DNA of 64,000 nucleotides, from contig NZ_JACVAM010000005.1 in the NCBI RefSeq assembly GCF_014851865.1, forward strand, positions 406,821-470,820. The letters are read 5' to 3'. The DNA comes from Pseudomonas sp. PDM16. GTDB lineage: Bacteria > Pseudomonadota > Gammaproteobacteria > Pseudomonadales > Pseudomonadaceae. The notes below the pieces were generated by a model. That model saw nothing but the letters and a program-made list of their open reading frames with translations, had not been told where the DNA came from and did no database searches. Position numbers and translations under genes: made by a program. The stretch's first letter is position 1, and every line of letters begins with the position of its first letter. This document shows positions 60,795-64,000 of the stretch, piece by piece.

Positions 60795-61622
60795 TAATTC
60801 TCGGACTTGAGAGAGATACTCTTCACCATTTATGGTTGCTTTGAGAGTAACTCTGTCAGAACCTGCCTTTAGCCGGTAGCTCACCTTGTACTTTCCTTTT
60901 TCGTAATAGTGCCATTTGGCTAATTTCAGTCGGGATAGTCTTAGTGCAGCTTGCTTGACCTGTTTGTCTGTGAACTTGGTTTCGAGCCATGTACTTAGAG
61001 ATACTCTAGCTAGCGCAAGTGTAAAAGGCTCGCCCTCACAAAGAACTAAAATCCCATCCTCAAGCTTGCTGAGCATTTTTAGGCCTAACGTTGGAGTTAA
61101 GGCTGCGCCGAAGGCGTTTGCCTTGAATGCTGTAATGGACTCTATCCACACCACACTCTGATGTTCCGAGTGGTGTGTTTTGGGAGAGAGTCGATTGTTA
61201 GGGGGGTAGCCCCTGAATTTATAGGGGGCCTCAGCATCATATTCAGCCCTCTCGTCTGGGGTAAGGCCAGACCTAATAACCTGAGTTGTATAGCCGCCTA
61301 CAAGAAAGCCATCTTCAACGTACATCCAATCTGTGACCTGTGATGGATGGAAGGTGACCCGTTGCATGAAGCTAAGGCCAGGAAGCTCAGGCTCATTAGC
61401 GATGGTGCCATGAAGCGGGAAAGCAGAGGGGTCAATATCTGCCATCCAGATGTGCTCAATTTCGCCGTCGATCTCGAACTGAACTTTGAGCAAGAACGCC
61501 TCTTGGTTAGGCTTTGGATTCAAATATGCATCAAAGAAAGCCTTCAGAGTGCTTTGAGCTTCTTCGATGGCGAACTGAATTCGCTGATCTTCGGAATCGA
61601 ATTCAAAAACTCCATCTGCCAT
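60789..61622 (-). CDS. Cassette gene: DUF2314-domain protein
   Basis: The 277-residue cytosolic protein has an N-terminal DUF2314-like domain of about 130 residues (IDGEIEHIWMADIDP, then VTDWMYVEDGFLVGGYTTQVI) joined to a C-terminal half of unknown type (AALTPTLGLKMLSKLEDGIL, WLETKFTDKQVKQAALRLS). I use ATG 61622 (MADGVFEF); a frame start eight codons upstream lies inside attC. The Shine-Dalgarno AGAGGG is part of the attC R' core, and the stop TAA lies in the terminal attC core, so the gene fills the cassette completely. Function unknown. Confidence 0.75.
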   Translation of the reverse strand: MADGVFEFDSEDQRIQFAIEEAQSTLKAFFDAYLNPKPNQEAFLLKVQFEIDGEIEHIWMADIDPSAFPLHGTIANEPELPGLSFMQRVTFHPSQVTDWMYVEDGFLVGGYTTQVIRSGLTPDERAEYDAEAPYKFRGYPPNNRLSPKTHHSEHQSVVWIESITAFKANAFGAALTPTLGLKMLSKLEDGILVLCEGEPFTLALARVSLSTWLETKFTDKQVKQAALRLSRLKLAKWHYYEKGKYKVSYRLKAGSDRVTLKATINGEEYLSQVRELA

Positions 61623-61630
61623 TTCGTGCC

Positions 61631-61699
61631 CTCTAACGTTTGACATGAGAGGCCGTGCCCGGCTTGCCGGGACTGGTCATCTCGATGGAAGGGTTAGGC
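61631..61699 (-). repeat. attC site (69 bp, CAAACGTTAG type)
   Basis: On the minus strand it runs from GCCTAAC (61693–61699) to the R' core GTTAGAG (61631–61637). Complementary inner arms CGAGATGACC…/…GGCCTCTCATG flank a CCCGGCAAGCCGGG hairpin. The same outer sequences (CCTTCCATCGAG, CATGTCAAACGTTAG) recur in the next site. Confidence 0.85.
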
Positions 61700-61706
61700 G
61701 TCTGTT

Positions 61707-62117
61707 TCAAAGAGAGCCTTCTGCTTTGTCACCGGCCCCCCTTGCTTTCAACTTCTCGACGCGCTCATAAAAGAGATGTGAGCCGAAAAAGTCTTGGCAC
61801 AACATATCGAAGCCATCTTCGTTGAGCTCAATGTTGTCTTCCGTAAGACGCTCTTTTAGAAAGAGGCACATTACTTCGGTGCCACGGAGGCATGCTTCGT
61901 CGTCGCTGTTGTCGAACGCTTCGGGATGCTTGAGTTCTAGTTCGTCATACAGCTTTGCGCGATAAAAATTTGAGAGTTGGATTAGGTTGCGAGCGGAATT
62001 CATGCTGTTGCTGATGTAGTAGGTATCTGCACAGGCTCGACAAAAACTCTCAGTTGGCCCTGAAGCGCCGGATATGTGGACTAGAGCCTCTTTTTTGTTG
62101 CACGTTTGACAAAGCAT
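61707..62117 (-). CDS. Cassette gene: CxxC zinc-ribbon-like protein
   Basis: The 136-residue protein opens with MLCQTCNKKEALVHI and FCRACAD, two CxxC pairs about 21 residues apart. This is a four-Cys zinc-ribbon resembling the N terminus of McsA-type proteins. The rest is acidic and helical with no motif I recognise (LKERLTEDNIELNEDGFDML). A complete cassette gene between two attC sites of the same type. Confidence 0.75.
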   Translation of the reverse strand: MLCQTCNKKEALVHISGASGPTESFCRACADTYYISNSMNSARNLIQLSNFYRAKLYDELELKHPEAFDNSDDEACLRGTEVMCLFLKERLTEDNIELNEDGFDMLCQDFFGSHLFYERVEKLKARGAGDKAEGSL

Positions 62118-62163
62118 TTGGTTGAGACCTTTGAAAGAACTCCGGCGCTTGGTGCACCCAGAC

Positions 62164-62235
62164 GCCTAACGTTTGACATGAGAGGCGCTTGGAGGCCGCA
62201 GGCCGGAAAGCGTCCTCTCGATGGAAGGATTAGGC
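62164..62235 (-). repeat. attC site (72 bp, CAAACGTTAG type)
   Basis: On the minus strand it begins GCCTAAT (62229–62235, one mismatch to RYYYAAC) and ends with R' GTTAGGC (62164–62170). Inner arms CATCGAGAGGACGCTT/AAGCGCCTCTCATG pair around a CCGGCCTGCGGCC loop. It is clearly related to the 61631 site. Confidence 0.85.
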
Positions 62236-62256
62236 AACGTTGCAGGTCACTGCTTT

Positions 62257-63330
62257 CTATTCTTTCGAAGTGCCCCATTGGTGGCGACGGTCGCATACAT
62301 CGACGGGATCAACCATTTGCGCGGACTGTTCATATCCGGCGATTTTGGTTCGAAGCTTTCGGTATAGATCACTATCAGGAGTTCGGCATGCCACTCCCGC
62401 ATACTTGCCTATGTTATGGATGCTGGAGGGATAGAGGCGAACAAGATCGTCGTAGCCGAGCTTGAGCTTTTTCCACGAAGGAGCTTGTCGAGGATCATTG
62501 GTGAATGGAATTCCTTGGTGGTAATCCACAAGCCAATAGAGGCGGGCATACATGCCCATGCCCTCAAACGCTTTCGTCTGCTCCGCGGCCTTATTGGCAA
62601 AGCTCTCGTACTTTGCTGCGCTTCCTCCCCACTGCGGTTCGTAGTGCATAGCCATCGCAAAGTAGATGCCGTGATACTCAGGATGCTTGCGCGAGGCCTC
62701 CTCGTAAAGAGAAGCCAGACGTTCTTCTTGGGCGCCGAGCTCAGTCAAGACGCTCAATCTCAAGGCATAGGGGGCTGCACATCCAGTAGAAATGTTTGAC
62801 GAAGCTAGAGCTGACTCAGCTTTGCTGAGACGTTCGTAAAATAGTTCCCAGCCTTCTTTGGATACTGTCGAGGCGTAGTCCGCGCCCCTTGCTTTCCATG
62901 CGTAAGCGCGCCAATAGACTGCTTCGCTGAAGATGGCTGCCGCCGAATTTGGGGAAACGCTTTTCCATGACTTGATGGCATCCAGATCCCTGCTCCACGT
63001 ATTCCAAGCGTCGAAGTTCTCATGAAGTGCTGCTTCGTATTGAGACAGCTTCCATCTTCCATCAGGAAAGCGATCCTTGCCGGAGCACCATTGATCATAG
63101 AGAGTGTCCAGGGTGGCGAACTGTCTCTCATTAAATGCCCTTTGAACGAGAGCTTTTCCCTCATGGAAGAAGAGTGCAGAGTCCGGGCAAGGGACCTGCT
63201 TTTGCAGTTCCAAGTTTGTGCATATCGCCAATGCAGGACTCGAAACGGGTGGTGCTGAGATACCAACCTGCGCCTGCGTCGAGGTGCAGATCGAGATGAA
63301 CGCGATGAGGAATGCTGATTTGCTGAACAT
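62257..63330 (-). CDS. Cassette gene: exported DUF4034-like protein
   Basis: The 357-residue protein has a signal peptide (MFSKSAFLIAFISICTSTQA, residues 1–20). The mature part resembles DUF4034 (LDTLYDQWCSGKDRFPDGRW, then AVYWRAYAWKARGADYASTV), a helical-repeat-like domain common in environmental cassettes. Eight or so cysteines may form disulfides in the periplasm. An 84-base leader separates its ATG from the attC core upstream, longer than for the neighbouring cassettes. Function unknown. Confidence 0.75.
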   Translation of the reverse strand: MFSKSAFLIAFISICTSTQAQVGISAPPVSSPALAICTNLELQKQVPCPDSALFFHEGKALVQRAFNERQFATLDTLYDQWCSGKDRFPDGRWKLSQYEAALHENFDAWNTWSRDLDAIKSWKSVSPNSAAAIFSEAVYWRAYAWKARGADYASTVSKEGWELFYERLSKAESALASSNISTGCAAPYALRLSVLTELGAQEERLASLYEEASRKHPEYHGIYFAMAMHYEPQWGGSAAKYESFANKAAEQTKAFEGMGMYARLYWLVDYHQGIPFTNDPRQAPSWKKLKLGYDDLVRLYPSSIHNIGKYAGVACRTPDSDLYRKLRTKIAGYEQSAQMVDPVDVCDRRHQWGTSKE

Positions 63331-63414
63331 GTTCTGATGTTCCTCTACAAGATTTTCCTACTAGATAATCCTACTCTTCTTAGGCGTCTCAACGACGGAA
63401 ATAGACTATTTGTT

Positions 63415-63503
63415 GCCTAACGATTAAGCTAACGGGCAGGCAAAAGCGTAGCTTTTGACTGTCCAGCGAACGGAGTGAGCGATAGTTGAGCGCATTGTTA
63501 GGT
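63415..63503 (-). repeat. attC site (89 bp, CGCTCAA type)
   Basis: On the minus strand it begins ACCTAACAATGCGCTCAA (core 63497–63503) and ends TTAATCGTTAGGC (R' core 63415–63421). Inner arms GCTGGAC and the AAAAGC…GCTTTT hairpin are visible. It is nearly identical to the site at 63849 and quite different from those at 61631 and 62164. Confidence 0.88.
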
Positions 63504-63509
63504 GCTCAC

Positions 63510-63842
63510 TTAGATGACTCTTGGTACGCTAGGCGCTCTATCATTGCGGCCTTCACTTATGGCAATTAACCCCAAAAGCATAGCGAACTCTATGGCGAGG
63601 TGGATATTTTGCTTTACCGCCGGCAGATACTCAGCTCTGCTCTCGATGACCTGTTGAGCCGAAAGCAAGTAATGAAGTAATTGCTTGGAGACAACGTGCT
63701 CTGACTTTATAAGCTCCGCCTTCTCGCATAGATATTCATGGAAAGCATCAAAGGCAGAGGCATCAAAATAATCTGTCATGAGCTGACCTACAGACCTTTC
63801 ATAAAGATCCTTTAGCTCAACATCAAAGTCGCTTGGATTCAT
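63510..63842 (-). CDS. Cassette gene: hypothetical protein
   Basis: The 110-residue, mostly helical and acidic protein (LKDLYERSVGQLMTDYFDA, AEYLPAVKQNIHLAIEFAML) has no recognisable family. Its 5' leader is only about a dozen bases: the Shine-Dalgarno AGGTG is part of the R' core of the upstream attC (63849–63855), five bases before the ATG. The stop lies six bases before the downstream attC. It fills its cassette. Confidence 0.7.
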   Translation of the reverse strand: MNPSDFDVELKDLYERSVGQLMTDYFDASAFDAFHEYLCEKAELIKSEHVVSKQLLHYLLSAQQVIESRAEYLPAVKQNIHLAIEFAMLLGLIAISEGRNDRAPSVPRVI

Positions 63843-63848
63843 TTCTGC

Positions 63849-63937
63849 ACCTAACGATTAAGCTAACGGGCGGCCAAAAGCGCAGCTTTTGGACGTCCAG
63901 CGAACGAAGTGAGCGTCAGTTGAGCGCATTGTTAGCA
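63849..63937 (-). repeat. attC site (89 bp, CGCTCAA type)
   Basis: On the minus strand it begins TGCTAACAATGCGCTCAA (63931–63937, with a non-consensus first base) and ends ATCGTTAGGT (R' 63849–63855). It shares length and most bases with the 63415 site, the differences being concentrated in the central hairpin. Confidence 0.88.
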
Positions 63938-64000
63938 GCGCTCCGGTGTGTATTCGCGCGGGTTCAAGCAGGTTTTGTCGAAATTAGCAGACTGCTCTTC
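63932..64000 (-). CDS. C-terminal end of a further cassette gene (cut by the window edge)
   Basis: From base 64000 an open frame of 22 codons (ending FDKTCLNPREYTPERC) runs to a TAA that lies inside the attC core at 63932–63934, just as the first cassette gene ends in its attC. Too short to identify. It shows that the array continues to the right. Confidence 0.5.
   Translation of the reverse strand, partial: EEQSANFDKTCLNPREYTPERC

Larger units (their letters stand above)
60788..64000 (-). mobile_element. Integron gene-cassette array (read on the minus strand)
   Basis: Four complete quasi-palindromic attC sites with RYYYAAC/GTTRRRY-type ends (61631–61699, 62164–62235, 63415–63503, 63849–63937) alternate with four single-gene cassettes, all on the minus strand, plus the C-terminal end of a fifth at the window edge. 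Read on that strand, each gene is followed by its attC, the normal cassette order. The array ends on the left in a half attC beside the Pf-like element. An integron integrase gene and attI, if present, would lie beyond 64,000. Confidence 0.85.

Noticed and set aside
61347..61643. Plus-strand frame opposite the DUF2314 cassette gene
   Set aside because: Antisense shadow; gene orientation, ribosome binding site and domain support the minus strand.
63415..63937. The two near-identical 89-bp repeats as CRISPR or IS ends
   Set aside because: They have attC cores and inner hairpins, bracket a single gene, and no spacers or transposase are present.

Overview
This is a high-GC gammaproteobacterial chromosome segment, most likely from Pseudomonas. 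The gltA–sdhCDAB–sucAB–lpdG–sucCD locus, the gacA–uvrC–pgsA–tRNA block and the alaA–msrB–gpx–ospR–sagS block all match gene sets I know from P. aeruginosa. The lipA/foldase pair and an integron cassette array suggest the P. mendocina/pseudoalcaligenes/alcaligenes side of the genus. The species assignment is inference.

Layout: 0–4.4 kb holds a 5'-truncated 3-hydroxyisobutyrate dehydrogenase-family gene, a DUF486 membrane protein, a membrane-anchored GH31 glycosidase, a YkgJ cysteine-cluster protein and a START-domain protein. 4.4–17.5 kb is the TCA-cycle locus: citrate synthase runs divergently from succinate dehydrogenase, 2-oxoglutarate dehydrogenase and succinyl-CoA synthetase. 17.7–25.3 kb carries a branched-chain amino acid carrier, two alpha/beta hydrolases, a GST, DUF4892, an AI-2E-family permease and a DUF945 protein. 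25.3–31.2 kb has a decayed response regulator, a patatin-like protein, gacA, uvrC, pgsA and tRNA-Gly/tRNA-Cys.

31.2–35.8 kb is a small accessory region after the tRNAs. It holds a secreted protein of unknown function, degraded sequence, an AT-richer orphan gene, and two adjacent lipoproteins that share a C-terminal tail. 36–55.6 kb is core-like: pabB, DUF934 plus sulfite reductase, a 37-residue membrane peptide, a periplasmic binding protein, lipase with its foldase, two AraC-type regulators, an amine-oxidase/cupin/polyamine-binding cluster, and the redox and methionine-sulfoxide repair genes next to sagS.

At 56.06 kb a tRNA-Ser(GGA) marks the start of accessory DNA. A compact Pf-like element (yefM–yoeB, tyrosine integrase, replication initiator, small helix-turn-helix proteins, a divergent regulator) occupies 56.2–60.7 kb. 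It has no recognisable coat, adsorption or Zot-like genes. From 60.79 kb to the window end lies an integron gene-cassette array read on the minus strand. It has four complete attC sites of two structural families, a half-site at the prophage junction, four complete cassette genes and the end of a fifth. The integron integrase and attI, if present, should lie to the right of the window. This array and its junction with the stripped-down Pf-like replicon are the most interesting part of the window.
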